This document shows positions 13,613 to 26,500 of a DNA stretch of 64,000 nt, in pieces. Made by a program: the position numbers and the translations under genes. Numbering within the stretch: the first letter of the stretch is position 1; each line of letters opens with the position of its first letter. Under the pieces are notes generated by a model. The model had not been told where the DNA came from. It did not search any database and saw only the letters and a program-made list of their open reading frames with translations. Source of the stretch: Archegozetes longisetosus (Eukaryota > Arthropoda > Arachnida > Sarcoptiformes > Trhypochthoniidae); NCBI GenBank assembly GCA_018873245.2, contig JAEMBT020000008.1:15996090-16060089 (forward strand), written 5' to 3'.

Positions 13613-15026
13613 ATGGACGAAATAAAACCAATAATAGGTGTTTGCCTCGATATGTGTCCAGAAAGTGAGATCAAGTGGTAAGACATTCGTCGTTAATAAA
13701 AACATTACTCACTATAATATGATTTCGTGTTTAATTAATTTAATTGATTTGAATAATAGGCGTGAAAAAAACGGTTTATTACATGAGTTCGAAATAATGA
13801 AAGGATCAGAAATTGATCGCATTCCAAACAAAAATAGAGGCGACAATATGTGAGCCATTTCACCAAATTTACTAATGCCTATTATTGCGATATACAATTG
13901 ATTTTTAATGTTTGTTTAATTAAACTTTAGTCATAGACCGAAAGCTGACAAACGAAAAGTTGTAAAACAGTTTTCGCGTTCGAGCGCAGGTCAGAAAATG
14001 CAAACTCCAGAAGAATTACGACCAATTAAAGTGTTAGTCAAAGTAGTCGACTATTTGCTCGGAAAGTACGAACCATTTATCTTTCATTATTTTCCAATCT
14101 ATATTTCCTAATAAATCCCTTAAACATAGTTTTAACTGAATTTTCCACCAATAATTCAATTTATATTTTGAGATATCATTAAGTTTGAAATTTTTTATTC
14201 ACTTCAATAATAGAGTTTCAATAATAACAACAGTTCCGTGGAATATAGTTTACGATTATATATTCGATAGATTACGATCTGTACGACAAGACATGTCAAT
14301 ACAATGTTCTGACGACGAACAATGTATGACCATTTTAGAACAAGCTGTTCGTTTCCATATCTATTCATCTTACTAGTAAGCAATCAACAAATTCATTTAT
14401 TAAAATTATAACAATTTTCAAAAACAATTTATCATAGCTTTGACAACGAAACTGTCAAACTATTTGATGGCCACATAAATGATATTCATCTGAGAGAATG
14501 CTTGCAGTCATTACTGAAACGATATGACTCGTCGTTAAATATCGATTGTTCAAAATTTAGGCCGTTATTCGAATCAATCTATTTAATACATAATATAGGC
14601 TCAACTGATGCTCTTTTACGTTACGGAACGCTTCCGTCAAAACTCAAAAAACATCATCTAATTAGAAAATGTTTTGAAATTGGACTTGATTTTGAAAAAG
14701 GATTTTATTTTAATGTGATTAAATCAATGATGTCTTTGAGGCCGACAATACTAGCTCTTATATCGTCTATCAAATTACCGAAATTGCATTTGATAGCAAT
14801 GCAAAGAATGAGTCATGCATATAATTGCCCTAACGTTCAATTCCCTATTCGTCTACTTTCTCAATGGTTGTGTCCTTTCGAAAGTAATTCAGATAAAGCA
14901 GATAAATATATTATCGATTTGTGTAGAAATTACGGATTAAGTGTTGACAATCAGAGTGTTAATTTCAGCAAAACAAAGTTTAAGGAAAATGCAAAACTGG
15001 TATATAAGCACTATAGTTCTATATAA
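13613..15026 (+). CDS. SAC3D1: SAC3/GANP-domain protein (SAC3D1/SHD1-like)
   Basis: Exons 13613-13677, 13760-13849, 13931-14065, 14214-14375, 14438-15026, all GT-AG, give 346 aa. The SAC3 hallmark order is visible: GVCLDMCPESE near the start, then KQFSRSSAG, LRPIKVLVKVVDYLL, WNIVYDYIFDRLRSVRQDMS, ILEQAVRFHIYSSY, then helical repeats to the C-terminus (LLRYGTLPSKLK). SAC3/GANP-domain proteins act in mRNA export (TREX-2). The short animal paralogue SAC3D1 is linked to centrosome and spindle function. Length, and the lack of FG repeats or a MCM3AP-type extension, favour SAC3D1 over GANP. Shares a divergent promoter with reptin. Confidence 0.88.
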
Positions 15027-15061
15027 GACAATATTTTTGCTTACTCCCTAATTCTGTATTT

Positions 15062-15247
15062 TTAGCTCCCTTTACAAAAGTGGAGTTCTTTGGATTTTCT
15101 GATCTCCGAATCATCTCTTTCGTCACTACTTCGAGGCAGAAAAGAACGAGCTTTTATTGAAGAAATTCCTGTAGTAGAGATAGATGACTGAGTTATCTGT
15201 TGATCTTTTAAGACTAATCGTGCAATTAACTGATCGCCCCAATACAT
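15062..15247 (-). CDS. Small unassigned open frame, 61 aa
   Basis: It lies between the convergent ends of the SAC3-domain gene and HDAC. It starts MYWGDQLIARLVLKD and has a Ser/Arg-rich second half (SFLPRSSDERDDSEIRKS). Base composition is more gene-like than that of the surrounding spacer, and the amino-acid mix is not the Asn/Lys/Ile-rich pattern of chance frames here. I do not recognise the protein. It may be a real microprotein, a terminal exon, or chance. Confidence 0.3.
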   Translation of the reverse strand: MYWGDQLIARLVLKDQQITQSSISTTGISSIKARSFLPRSSDERDDSEIRKSKELHFCKGS

Positions 15248-15518
15248 GATATTCTAAACAAGGCATGAATCAACTCCAATCAGCATTATTTAACTAATTT
15301 GTTCTCATATACAATTACTTAATGTTTATTTTATCTTATGAAATGAATTTACTTTTATATTCTTTTAATAAAATATACAGGTATTTGATTTCTTACATTT
15401 GTGAGGATCATTAAACAAGTTCAAAATATTGTCAAATATTTTGTAATTGACTCGAAAATATAGGTAGATAATTTCAGTTATTTATAAAAGTTTTTAAGGC
15501 ATTTATAATAATTGAAAG

Positions 15519-18271
15519 TTATTTGCTTTCTAAATCATTAGAATTAAAATCATCGTTCGATTTTTCGATCAACGAATGGTCAGTAGATTCCGAATCATCA
15601 TATTTTGGTTTCTTAGCTTTGAATGACTTATGACAAGTGACATCACGTCTATTATCTCCTTCGTCTTCACTATCAGAAAATTCAGTAGCACGCTCTATAT
15701 TTTTATCAGATTTTCTGACACTAATGCGTTCTTCAGGATCTTCGCCGTCTTCGTCGTCACTCGAATCATTAATGGCATCCTTAGCAATATCTTGCATTTG
15801 GACCGAAGGCGCGTGTGATAGCATTCGTAAATTTTCAAATATTGTATTCCTAACAGTTTAATTGTATTTTGCTTTTAAAAAATAATTATCGATCTTTCAT
15901 TTTAATGAATTACCTGATTTTCTCCAGATACTGATAAGAGTTTTGATTGAACACATTTGAAGGACTGATATGAAGCTTAAAATCTGGGCCATAATAGTCG
16001 AAGTATTCGTTTTCTGGCAAATCTAAGCAAAGATATTTGTTGTTTGATATAGATCTTAGAACATTATATGATAAGTCTAATAATAGAATGTAAACCGTTA
16101 TCTAAATCCAAATCGAGAGCAATTGCGGTTTCATAAGCCCAACAACGCGCGACATTTCGTTTGGTATAGCCTCCGCCTCCAAGAATTAAAAGCGGAATAT
16201 TGAAACTTTTGACGAATTCAACGCACTTTCCGTGACCCTTAAGAGTTAAATTAAAACACCCCAAACGATCGCCTGTCAGAGAATCTGCTCCACATTGCAG
16301 TACTATCACACTCGGGCTATAGGTTTCAATAATCTGTTCGAAAAAATCAATATAAAATATTTTTCGAGAAATAGTGTCATATACTTTCTTCAATTCCAAA
16401 TCTAAATACTTAAAGTAGAATTACTTTAGAAATGACGGGTTGAAATATGCTTTGATATGACAAGTCGTCGATTCCATCGTTTAGAGGAACGTTAACTGAA
16501 TAGTATTTGCCATTTTGAGCACCAACATCTTTGAGATCTCCAGTTTCAGGAAAGAAGTTTTTACCAAATTTATGGAATGAAACAGTCATCACACGATCAG
16601 TCGTATAAAAAGCTTTAGGAATATAGAATTAAAACTTTTAATTTAAGTTCCTATTTGAATAATCAATCGAGTTAAGAGCCAAACCTTCCTCGACACCATC
16701 ACCATGATGTACATCAATGTCAATATAGAGCACTCTCTGGTGATATTTAAGCAATTCTAGAATTGCCAAAACTATATCATTGACATAACAGAAACCCGAG
16801 GCCTCAGACTTTTTGGCGTGATGTAAACCTCCTGACCAGTTGATTGCGATATCCGTCTGTTTTTTGTTTAATTTGATAGCACCAGATATCGAACCACCAG
16901 AAGATATTTGACAAAATTCGTAGAGACCGTTAAATACAGGACAGTCTTCTCCCACTAAATCTTTATTAATCATAGACATTAATTATCATCAACAATTATT
17001 CTTGAACAGATAAAACTAAAAAATACTTACAGCTATTGATCTGATGGTTGAAATTTTGAATATTTTCCGGCTGTATGAGCCTTAAGGCGTGAATATATTC
17101 GGGTGAATGAAATCGAATCAATTCTTCTTCGGTTGCCTTATGAGGTCTCTTTTAGTTATGAAAGTTTGGCAAAATTGAGTTATATTTCAAAATAAATAGT
17201 AAAACGAAACCAGTAAAAATAAAATGAACAAAACGAAAGAAAATAAATGATAAATTGAAGAAAATCTTACATAAACTTGCATTTTCTTGTAGAGCCCATA
17301 ATTCAGTATCAATTCGTGAGTCATACGAATTCGGTGCGGTTTCATTGGATGCTTTTTGCCGTAATAAAAACCTCCGATTTCAGCTATAATCATAATTGTT
17401 ATAACTGTTACGATTGATATTTATACCTTTTGTTCGCTTACATCAAATGCATTTATAAAAGTTCACTATTCCCTTATAATGTTACTAAATTTCATATATT
17501 ATATGATTTAAACAATTACCTATCGTTTGAACTCTCTGAATAGTGAACACAATACAAACCATAGTCAGAAAGTGTCTTCGAGTGGTGCAGCACTCAAACA
17601 AAGTTGATTGATTTATACAAAAACTTTGAGCTAAGATTTAGATTTTGAACTAACAATTACTAAATAATAAAAGTTTGGTTTGTAAGATTGTCTCAAATGT
17701 TAATCAATTTGTTATGATTGAATTGATTGACAAATTAAAACAATTTCGGTGCCATTGCACGTAAACTGTATCTTTTGTTTATAACAGTTAAAATGAACAT
17801 AATAATTAGCATTTCACTTATTTGAAAAATCTATTGTTAGAAACTATACTAAAAAACTGTTCACTTCAACAATATAAAAATCGAGCGATAAGTCAAAGTA
17901 AACAAAATATATGTGTGAATATCAATACAGATATGACTCCAACCAATTTTGTATTAGATTTCAATTTTTAATAAATTGATTTTAAAATTGCATCAAATCT
18001 TAAAATAAATTCATTAAAAATAAAACAAATGTTCATAATTAAAGCCAATGATTGTTCATCAATAAATATATTGATATAAACTGGACAAAATTTGCAAATT
18101 TTAGATAAAATGAATCAATAATAAAAATTAGTTCTAATAATTTGTGAAACAAAAAAATATTTATTTTTATAGAATTTGAAAAAAATTGAACAAAAAATAA
18201 ATGAATAGTAATGAATACAAACCGTCATAATAATAGCAAACACTTGGTTTATAACCACTTTTTGATGTCAT
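15519..18271 (-). CDS. HDAC1: Class I histone deacetylase HDAC1/2 (Rpd3)
   Basis: Eight exons: 18223-18271, 17271-17383, 17031-17148, 16685-16954, 16425-16612, 16096-16333, 15914-16022, 15519-15849. They total 1416 nt and encode 471 aa, all phases closing; human HDAC1 has 482. The zinc amidohydrolase core is intact: [19 protein letters not shown] with the paired catalytic His, [13 protein letters not shown] (zinc Asp and His), [12 protein letters not shown] (zinc Asp), [14 protein letters not shown] (transition-state Tyr). The acidic tail carries [10 protein letters not shown], matching the CK2 phosphorylation site region of HDAC1/2. It deacetylates histone tails in the Sin3, NuRD and CoREST complexes. 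The N-terminus [17 protein letters not shown] comes from a separate exon behind an 839-bp intron. Arthropods usually have one HDAC1/2 gene (Rpd3). Confidence 0.97.
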
Positions 18272-21200
18272 TGTTTATATTAAATGAATTAAGTTACAAT
18301 TAAAAGTAAATATTAATAAAATATTAGTTTAATTAATAAAAGAAATAATAATTGATTTGATTTCAAACATTAGCGCATAATTGTATGAACGACTGACGTA
18401 ATGAAAGCACTCTTTGATCACTTATAAAAAGTTTAGACAAATTCAAATTTGGGCAATAGATGGTATTGAGTCTAACTGTAAATTTGAGCCTATCAGTTGT
18501 AAAGTTCGTATAAACTTGTTGTTAATTAATTTGACTACTAAATATTAAGCTTATCTCAAACTAAAATCAAACGATAATATCTGTTTGAATTGCTATAAAT
18601 ATACGGTTAGGTTCGCGAGAATATTGATCTTGATTGCGGACCTATGCTGTTTTGTATTGGGTTTTGACGTGAACCATAGCAGTGTGTACAATCTACACAA
18701 TCTAACATTTCGAACGACTTGACAGCTTCATATACTAATGCAAGTAAGGGCTTCACTCTAAACTGCTAAAGAGAAACTGTTCATTCTCTGTCAATAATGT
18801 CAAATTAATTTGGCTAATCAAACTTACTTCAACGTATTGAAAATTGAGCACTCGGTTGTTCACATAGTTACATGTGTTTGCAAATTGCCATTACTTTCAA
18901 AAAGAGTTTTGTATCACTTTAAGCGCGAGTTTGCTGTCAATATGCATACAAATTAAAGGTCATTTGTTTAGTTTGATAGTGAAATTCACTTTAGAGCAAT
19001 AGGACTTTCAGGACAACCCTATGTTCTGTAGGTTATTTTATTTGACAAATTGTATTGACCAATGTTTACGTTCGTCGAAGGCATCAAATAATAAAATGGT
19101 ACACAATTGCTTCGCTTAACCTTAACTCAATTAAAATAAAAACTTGACTCTTAAAACTAATGTCTGGACTATGCTAAGAATCTATTTTTCGTTATAATTG
19201 TTTTTATAAATTTTTGACTAAACATTGAAGGTATCCGTTTGTTGGTAGAAATTTCATTGTGATCTTATTTTACATTTACATAAATCGAGACATTGCGTTA
19301 ACTCAAAATTATTGTTTGTTTATTAATGAATAGTGTACAGCTAAACTCAATGGTTTTTCCAATGTATGCATTGATATTTCAAGGTGTTAGTTACTGAGTA
19401 GCCTCCGTTTCCCCACTAAGATTCGTAAAGGGCATAAGGAAATATGAACTTTCCTTATGATTAGTAATGAAACTATTAGTAATATAATCAGTGGTTCATT
19501 ATTAATGCTTATCGTAAAATATTTTTTCAAACTAATTACTCACTGATAAATACCGTTTTCAAATCGTGAAAAGTTTTTCAGATTCCCTCCCTTTAAGTTT
19601 TCATTTTTGCACATAATTTGGTTTATTTTTATCAGAATAAACTTTTTTACTCCATTTTATGAAAACCAATATTTTACAAAAAACGTGTTCATTATTAAGA
19701 GTTAAGAGAAAAGCATTAGAAAAAATTTGACTATAATGACTAAATTACAGAGCCAAAGGTTTAAATCCTTGACTTTTTCCATAAGTCTTTTAGTTTTGTA
19801 AGCTTTGAAGAGAGGCTATTCAGAGACTAACGCATTGATTGCATTCTTAGTCTACTTCGATTCCTACTTTGACATGCATTATAAGTATTTTGTTTGTATT
19901 AAATGCTCGATCATATTGCGTTGTATGTCATTTAATGATTAAAATGGAAAACAACTCCAATTAATACCTGATAACGAGAGCACTATAAGACCATAAGTCA
20001 TAAGCCACCAAAATTATAAAAATAATCGTATATAAGGTAAATAGTGGTCTCATTTTTTCAAAAATGTGAACAAATATTTACGACCATGTCTCACGAAATA
20101 AATAATAGATAATTAGCACAATCTGATTTAGATTAAACGAATAATTATTATTATTGCTTTTAAATGTTGTGCTCTTAGAATAATCTTTTAAATTGGAATG
20201 CAATAACTGAAAATAGTTTTTCCGATAGCACTACTTAAGTACTTCCCACTGCAAATAGCAATCAATACATCGGAAACATAACTGAATTTAGCTGTAAATT
20301 TATTCATACTTTCAGTTCACTAATTAGAAAACTTGAGTTACTTCCATCAGTAGAAAAATTGCTTCCAAACCAAATTATATGTTTAAGCATTGTTAGCATA
20401 AATTATTTTTAGGGTGGTATTCATATGTAATGGTAAAGCATCAATAACAAATTGATCATGATTTGTAAAAAACTAAACAACTGCTCACGTATTAAGAACC
20501 ATAAGTATTTCTATGCATATGTCATGTTCTCCAATAGTAACTCAATATTAATATATTAAAAGAATGAACATTTAAATTTTGAATATTAAACAATGATTAA
20601 AAAATAGATGTTACGTAACTGCGATGTCAAGTATTTATGAACTTGGAAAACTTCATAGAATAATCAAGTTTTCAAATAAATTGAATAACTCATGATTGAC
20701 TGAAACAATTTAATCGTATTAAGTTTATTGGCCCTATCCTTCATATGGACTTAAGACTAGTAATGCATTAATCACTAAATTATTACTAATTACTTGAATG
20801 TTGCAAAAATCAAATGCTGAATAAGAACAAATGCAATATAAAGGCAACCCGTAAGCTAACACAATCCTCAAATTCAAAAAATGACTTGAAGCAAAGCTTT
20901 GAAAATAGTCATGACTAACGAACTTTGACTTGCAATTCAAAAGAATAATTCAATTTTATGGAGTAGAAATGAGAATAAAATAAAAACGAATTCGTTGCGA
21001 GTGAGTGTCATGCTTGGTTTTGAACTTATAAAACATTCTTGACTTTAAATTAGGTTATACTATAAATATCCTCATTAAGAGACATTTACGCTTCACTCCT
21101 AATAATAACTGAAGATTGCATTGGAGTGATATAATTTTAAAAATTAGGTACCATATTTCAAACTAAGCTTAAAATAAAGAAATAGTAATCCAAAAGATAG

Positions 21201-21342
21201 TTTCATAATTTGCAATGGTATTAGAAAATATGATTTCCTGCTCTCAAATCTTGGGTCATCAATTTGATTTGAACCTTAACGTATACGTTAATCTAAAACT
21301 CAATTAATCAAAACGGTCTAGGTTAAAGTGTACTTTTATTTG
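18272..21342. other. Gene-poor AT-rich region
   Basis: HDAC upstream region, about 3 kb. Only chance open frames of up to about 68 codons; no RNA gene or repeat family recognised. Confidence 0.5.
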
Positions 21343-21558
21343 CGGTGGCGTAGCCGTTACGCATCCATCTCATCTTTTGCTAAAGCTAACCTTCACTTGA
21401 AAAAGGCGCATAAATGTAATCATGAATTAAAACGAAATAATTGTTGTTGATGTATTTATCACTTTACAACTATAGCTCAATAATTATTTATGTAGTGAAG
21501 TTGATTTTTTATTACATTTAGTGTGCCCCTCACTCATAATTAGTCAGCTTCGCCACTG
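21343..21558. mobile_element. MITE-like element with GTGGCG(T/A)AGC ends, 216 bp
   Basis: The left end reads CGGTGGCGTAGC and the right end, in reverse complement, CAGTGGCGAAGC. That gives 12-bp terminal inverted repeats with 10 matches. AGTGGCGTAGC-type ends recur in several animal DNA-transposon families and derived MITEs. The right inner part contains GTGCCCCTC, the complement of the GGGGC run often seen next to such ends. No coding capacity; target duplication not clear. Confidence 0.5.
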
Positions 21559-22653
21559 ATGGTCTCTTAATATTCAAGGCTTTTTTGTATGATAGCACAA
21601 TCGATAGATATCTGTGTGTATCAGGATATCTATCAAGCTATAGATCGAGCCATGGATCAAGATATAGATCAAACTATTCAAGAAATGACTTAGTATTTGA
21701 TGTTATCAATCATGTTGTCAACCGCTAAAAGGTTTTCTCACATTATTAAAGAAAAGAAAAAATTTTCAATAAATAAGGAGAAACTAAATTTAAAAGGATT
21801 TACTTGTGTTTGAACACACTTTATGTAAAAAATTGTTTCTCTGAGATCATACTTAAAACTTGGCTATGAAATGACATCATAAAGTGAAAAGAAAGGATGC
21901 CATACCGTTTATGGCACGCATAGTTTTTAGAGGTATTTAGATATACGACTTCTTAGCTTAATTATATATCTACCGACTGTTAAGGTTGTTGAAAAACAAA
22001 TATAAATTTATAATAGTTTGGCAAACTCTGAGAAAAAGGGGTAGAGCAAATGTGAACGAATTAAAAACACATTAACCAACAATAGTTGCATAGTTGGGAG
22101 TTTCCAAAAAGTTTAACTCTCAATCCGGGATCAAGGCTTACGATTCAGTATAGCAGCAGCAAAGTCGTTACAACTTCTTTTATGAATAAAAGATGTCAAA
22201 CAGGTGTGTAGCAACCGAGTGCAACAATCAAAACGAGACAAACAATTCAAAAGTTCCAAGCTAAATCATTTTTTCAACTTGAATTCAATTTTTCAGTTTT
22301 CTAGTTCTAATAATCGTTTAGAAAGTTAACGCTTTTGGAGAAATAATAGTCCACTGTTGTTGATGCAAATACTCTCATACCACTTTTATTTTTTTTTCTA
22401 TAAGTCTAAATTGACATCAGTTTTATGATAATAGAGTGAATCAGAGCATAAAAGGAAAGCTTAAATAAGTTTTTCAGAGTAAATATAAGTGAATGTTCAG
22501 TTTCCTAATTCTCATAAGTCGTGTAATTGGGCCAATTGGATCTTTTTGTGATTGTAATTTGATAAATATTTATGACAACTAACTGGTAGTGAATGTTTCT
22601 TATATTGTCGTTAACTTGATAAGAGAGATGTCATTTGTGGTTGGCCGTGAACG
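21559..22653. other. Spacer upstream of the phospholipid phosphatase gene
   Basis: Contains an imperfect short-period repeat at about 21602-21690, built from variants of ATAGATC and GATATC. The region just before 22654 should hold the promoter and 5' UTR. No gene seen. Confidence 0.4.
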
Positions 22654-23541
22654 ATGGACTTACTGAAAAAAGTTTTTATACAAAAAGTATCCGTTGATTT
22701 AATTTGTTTCTCTTCAGTATTGTCTTTGTGGATACTAATTAAGTCACTGTGCGAACCATTTCATCGGGGATTTTGGTGCGATGACCAGACAATTAGATAT
22801 CCATATAAAGACTCGAGTCATACGAGTTTATTTTTGATCATTTGGTGTTTTCTGCTTCCAGCCATCTCCGTAATTGTTTTTGAGACTATTAGGGTGAAAA
22901 AGACTGTAGTTTTTTCCGGGAAGGAAAAACTCGTGTTTTGGAAAGTTTTGATTTGGAAAGTTTATAAAAAGTTGTCAGTCTTTTATTTGGGTGCGATTTC
23001 CCTGGTTTTAATCACAACTATTATCAAGTATACAACAGGAAGATTGAGGCCTAATTTTATTGATATATGTCAACCAGACATTGATTGTAGCGACCAGGTT
23101 AATGAAAGTCGATACATCGAAAACTATACGTGTACTAATGGTAACCAAAATTCAGATCAAATACTAGATGCTAGAATGTCATTCATTTCTGGTCATTCGA
23201 CTTATTCGTCGTACTGCGCCATTTACTTCTGTATTTATCTACACACCAAAATGAAATCCTATCTTTTGATTTCTCTGAGGACTGTTTTGCAGCTCATGTC
23301 AATATTAGCTGCACTTTTTTCTGGGCTTAATCGTATCGCTATAAATAAACATCATTGGAGTGATGTTTTTGCTGGATTAATGTTAGGCACCATTTGTGCC
23401 ATCATTACTACTAAATACTTAACTGGTATTAAAAACGAAAATCAGTCACATTGTGTTGATTCTAGCTTTCAAAATAACGTAATACGGGATAATAATGAAA
23501 TGAAAGCGACAAAAAAGTTGGATAATATTTCTCAATGTTAA
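22654..23541 (+). CDS. Phospholipid phosphatase (PAP2 / LPP, wunen-type)
   Basis: Intronless, 295 aa. The three PAP2-superfamily motifs are in order: C1 KX6RP as K125...R132-P133 (KYTTGRLRP), C2 as S179-G180-H181, and C3 with R227, H233 and D237 (NRIAINKHHWSD). About six hydrophobic segments fit the LPP six-pass topology with the active site facing outward or lumenal. The NYT glycosylation sequon between C1 and C2 is also typical. Family members dephosphorylate lysophosphatidate, phosphatidate and sphingosine-1-phosphate; in insects wunen guides germ cells. Two motif positions deviate: the Pro of PSGH is Ile, and the Ser of SRX5H is Asn; the catalytic residues remain. The lack of introns, unlike most neighbours, allows an origin by retrocopy. 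Confidence 0.88.
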   Translation: MDLLKKVFIQKVSVDLICFSSVLSLWILIKSLCEPFHRGFWCDDQTIRYPYKDSSHTSLFLIIWCFLLPAISVIVFETIRVKKTVVFSGKEKLVFWKVLIWKVYKKLSVFYLGAISLVLITTIIKYTTGRLRPNFIDICQPDIDCSDQVNESRYIENYTCTNGNQNSDQILDARMSFISGHSTYSSYCAIYFCIYLHTKMKSYLLISLRTVLQLMSILAALFSGLNRIAINKHHWSDVFAGLMLGTICAIITTKYLTGIKNENQSHCVDSSFQNNVIRDNNEMKATKKLDNISQC

Positions 23542-26500
23542 TGAAATAAAGCAGATCTTCTTCCGTACTACTTAACTACTTAAATTATATCACTACTTCG
23601 ATCATCCTTATATTCAATAGTTTGACAATACAATGTCCTTCTAGAACATTATTAAATTCTGTTCAAATTGTCATGAGTTTCTATTCTATGAGTTAATGGC
23701 AAATCAGTTCATTTTAGTTTTATTACACATGAACGCATTACCTGCACATTTCACATGATTTTATTTTTTATGTATTTAATCATAAATCGCAACTCAAATA
23801 TTTAATAGTTCTAAAGTAAACGCACATTAATATTAATCAAATTATTTTGAAAATTATCTAAAATTAGTTTCAAGTTATATAAATATAACTGCCCATAAAT
23901 TTGAAGCAATTTTGTTCAATTATTTTGCTGATTGTTTATCTTGAAATCTGTAATGAGCAACAGAGTTGTGTTACGACACAAGTCAATCATCGATAAGGAA
24001 AATGATTGATGGCAAGTGCTTCATAAAGGAGTCATATTTATTCCACGCAAACTTTCAGGTTTAAGAAATATAATACTAACCGTATAATCAAACATGAACA
24101 ATTTTGAAGCTTTTTTATAACAAAAAACTGGTATTAAATATATTGATATAATTTAAGTTGCATTGAAATTATTGAAAAGTTCAAGTTTGATAATCGAGTG
24201 AATATGATCAATAAAAGCATTAAGTCATAATTTGACATTGAGATAATGTATTATAATCTATTGGCCTTGTCGTATCTTGTTCGACGCACATGTCATAAAT
24301 ATTAATTTACATAAAGCTCAATCTGAATAAATGTTTTTACTGAAATCATAATAACTGCAAAATGTTACGACTAGAGTCGCTAAACTCATATGTCATTATT
24401 TCTTGAAATCTGATTTCAAAATCTAAGTTTAGCAACAAATTCGAGCAACAGTCTAAATGCTAGTCCTAACTTGTCGACTGTATTGATTTAATCTAAACCA
24501 GAATTTTCTAAATCCCAAATGCATTTATAAAATTTGAAAGTTTTACAAATTTCATGAATTATGGAGTTTGATGTAACGTAATCATTTACGTAAATCTCTA
24601 TCATTTCGTCATTTGACCATTCTTTTTAATACATGTTTCTATTACGTCTACGATTTTTATGAATAATTTCAAAGGTTAGGATTCCTTCAGTACAACCAAA
24701 TCGAATTTGTTCTTAAGTTATAAATTCAATCGAACTTTGGCCGCATTTTTATACAAAATTACTCGTATAAAAAAGATTTTGATAATTATGTTAAATTATA
24801 AACCCTAATTTACCTAATTATAAATGTATTACGAACGTGTTCAATAAGGTAGTAATTATTTTTGACGAAGATTCGTTTTTAAATTCGACTTGATCAAGTT
24901 GGTCAGCGTAGGTGAGCACAAAAAAGCGCATAAAAATGACTGCACAAAAACATTGTAGGTTGACCGTGCCTTTGTGAGTTAGTGCTTACGAAACATATAT
25001 TGTGAAATAGTTAATCTGTTAGCTACAAACATATTGAAATAAGATACTTTTTTTAAAGTACAGAGACCAGAAAAATCTGTTCTTGTGATAAAGTGTGAAT
25101 AATAAAAATGTAATGCATATATTTTATGAATAATTGATCAGATAATACCGTTAATTTACGTATTGTAGGCAAAATAGTCTTAACATAGATGACGATTTTA
25201 GATAAATCAAATATTCACAGTGACCGCAAAATATATCAAAGCATATGTAATAAGTGTGTTCTCATTACAGCTATTTGATTCATAGTACCTGCACAGATGC
25301 AACATTTTTAGTGATAGAGATTACAGAAATGAATACTCCAATCATGATTGTAGCATTAGTCCAATTCTAACGTTTCATATAAATGCCGTACAAACTTATT
25401 TATTAGTTTTGTTTTACGTGTAACAGTACGGAGCACTTTGATCTCGTGTTGGTTCAAGTACTCATATTTAGAGAATAAGTGTGTGTCCGAAAAGCTGATC
25501 ATTTCAAACTAAGAGATAATGGGTTAAAAGTAATTACTGCCGGCTTCGTTACAATACGTCGAACTCCAATATGTTGGCAAACTGTTCACAATCAACAGTA
25601 TGTACCGAACGCATTCAGAATATTTAACTATATTTAGAACTATTTGTTTGAAAACTTAGTTCTAACAGTAGTGAACAGCAACAAATAATTTTTACTCTCT
25701 TTGTTGATCACTACGATGTGATGAATAATAGACCTGCAATGAAGGCTATAACCAAGCCAACATATAATGAGAGTGACGAAATCTAAAGCTGACGAACACC
25801 ACTGTCGTCAAAGCTGCTACTTTTGTTATTATTTCTATGGTTTATTGTGTTCGTAGCTATTCTCTAATGAAGATATATTTCAAGTATTGAAGAATGAAAC
25901 TACTTTTAAAATTATAGATTTGTTCGTATTTGGTAATAATGGAAATAATGGCTTATTTGCTTATTTGTTCAATTCAACTATACAAATACTAAACGTGAAA
26001 CTTTTCTATAGTATTAACAACCTATAAAGTCTAACAATAATGACTGGTTATATTCTAGTCTAGAGAATAGTACTGAAAAGTTCTGAATAAAACGTTCGCG
26101 ATCATGATTTTGACAACAAAAAAAGCATAAAATACTCAATTTGAAACATTGAATCGAATAAAATTTACAATAACCTTCACTATGATTCTTTTGTAAGTTT
26201 GTTTTGAAGGTTTTCAAAACTTAAAGACTATTGTAATTATTATAACGTGACTTGTGAGTAGTGCTCAATTATTTCAATCACAAACTCAATTTAATTATTA
26301 ATAATTTAGTTATTTCGTACATTTTTATACTAAGATTTCTTGTAACCGTATTTGACTGCCAAAATGTGTCATTTCGATCAAAGTTTTCGGTCAAACCGAA
26401 CATGATAGCCGGATTTATTGTTTAGCTGACCGAAATGATTCAGTACTACTTATAAGCAATAATTATGAATAGAAAATAGCGTATAAGAAAAGTACTCATT

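Noticed and set aside
16334-16424. Open read-through between two HDAC exons (frame with [12 protein letters not shown])
   Set aside because: The HDAC family has no residues here, and a GT-AG intron removes the stretch and restores alignment.
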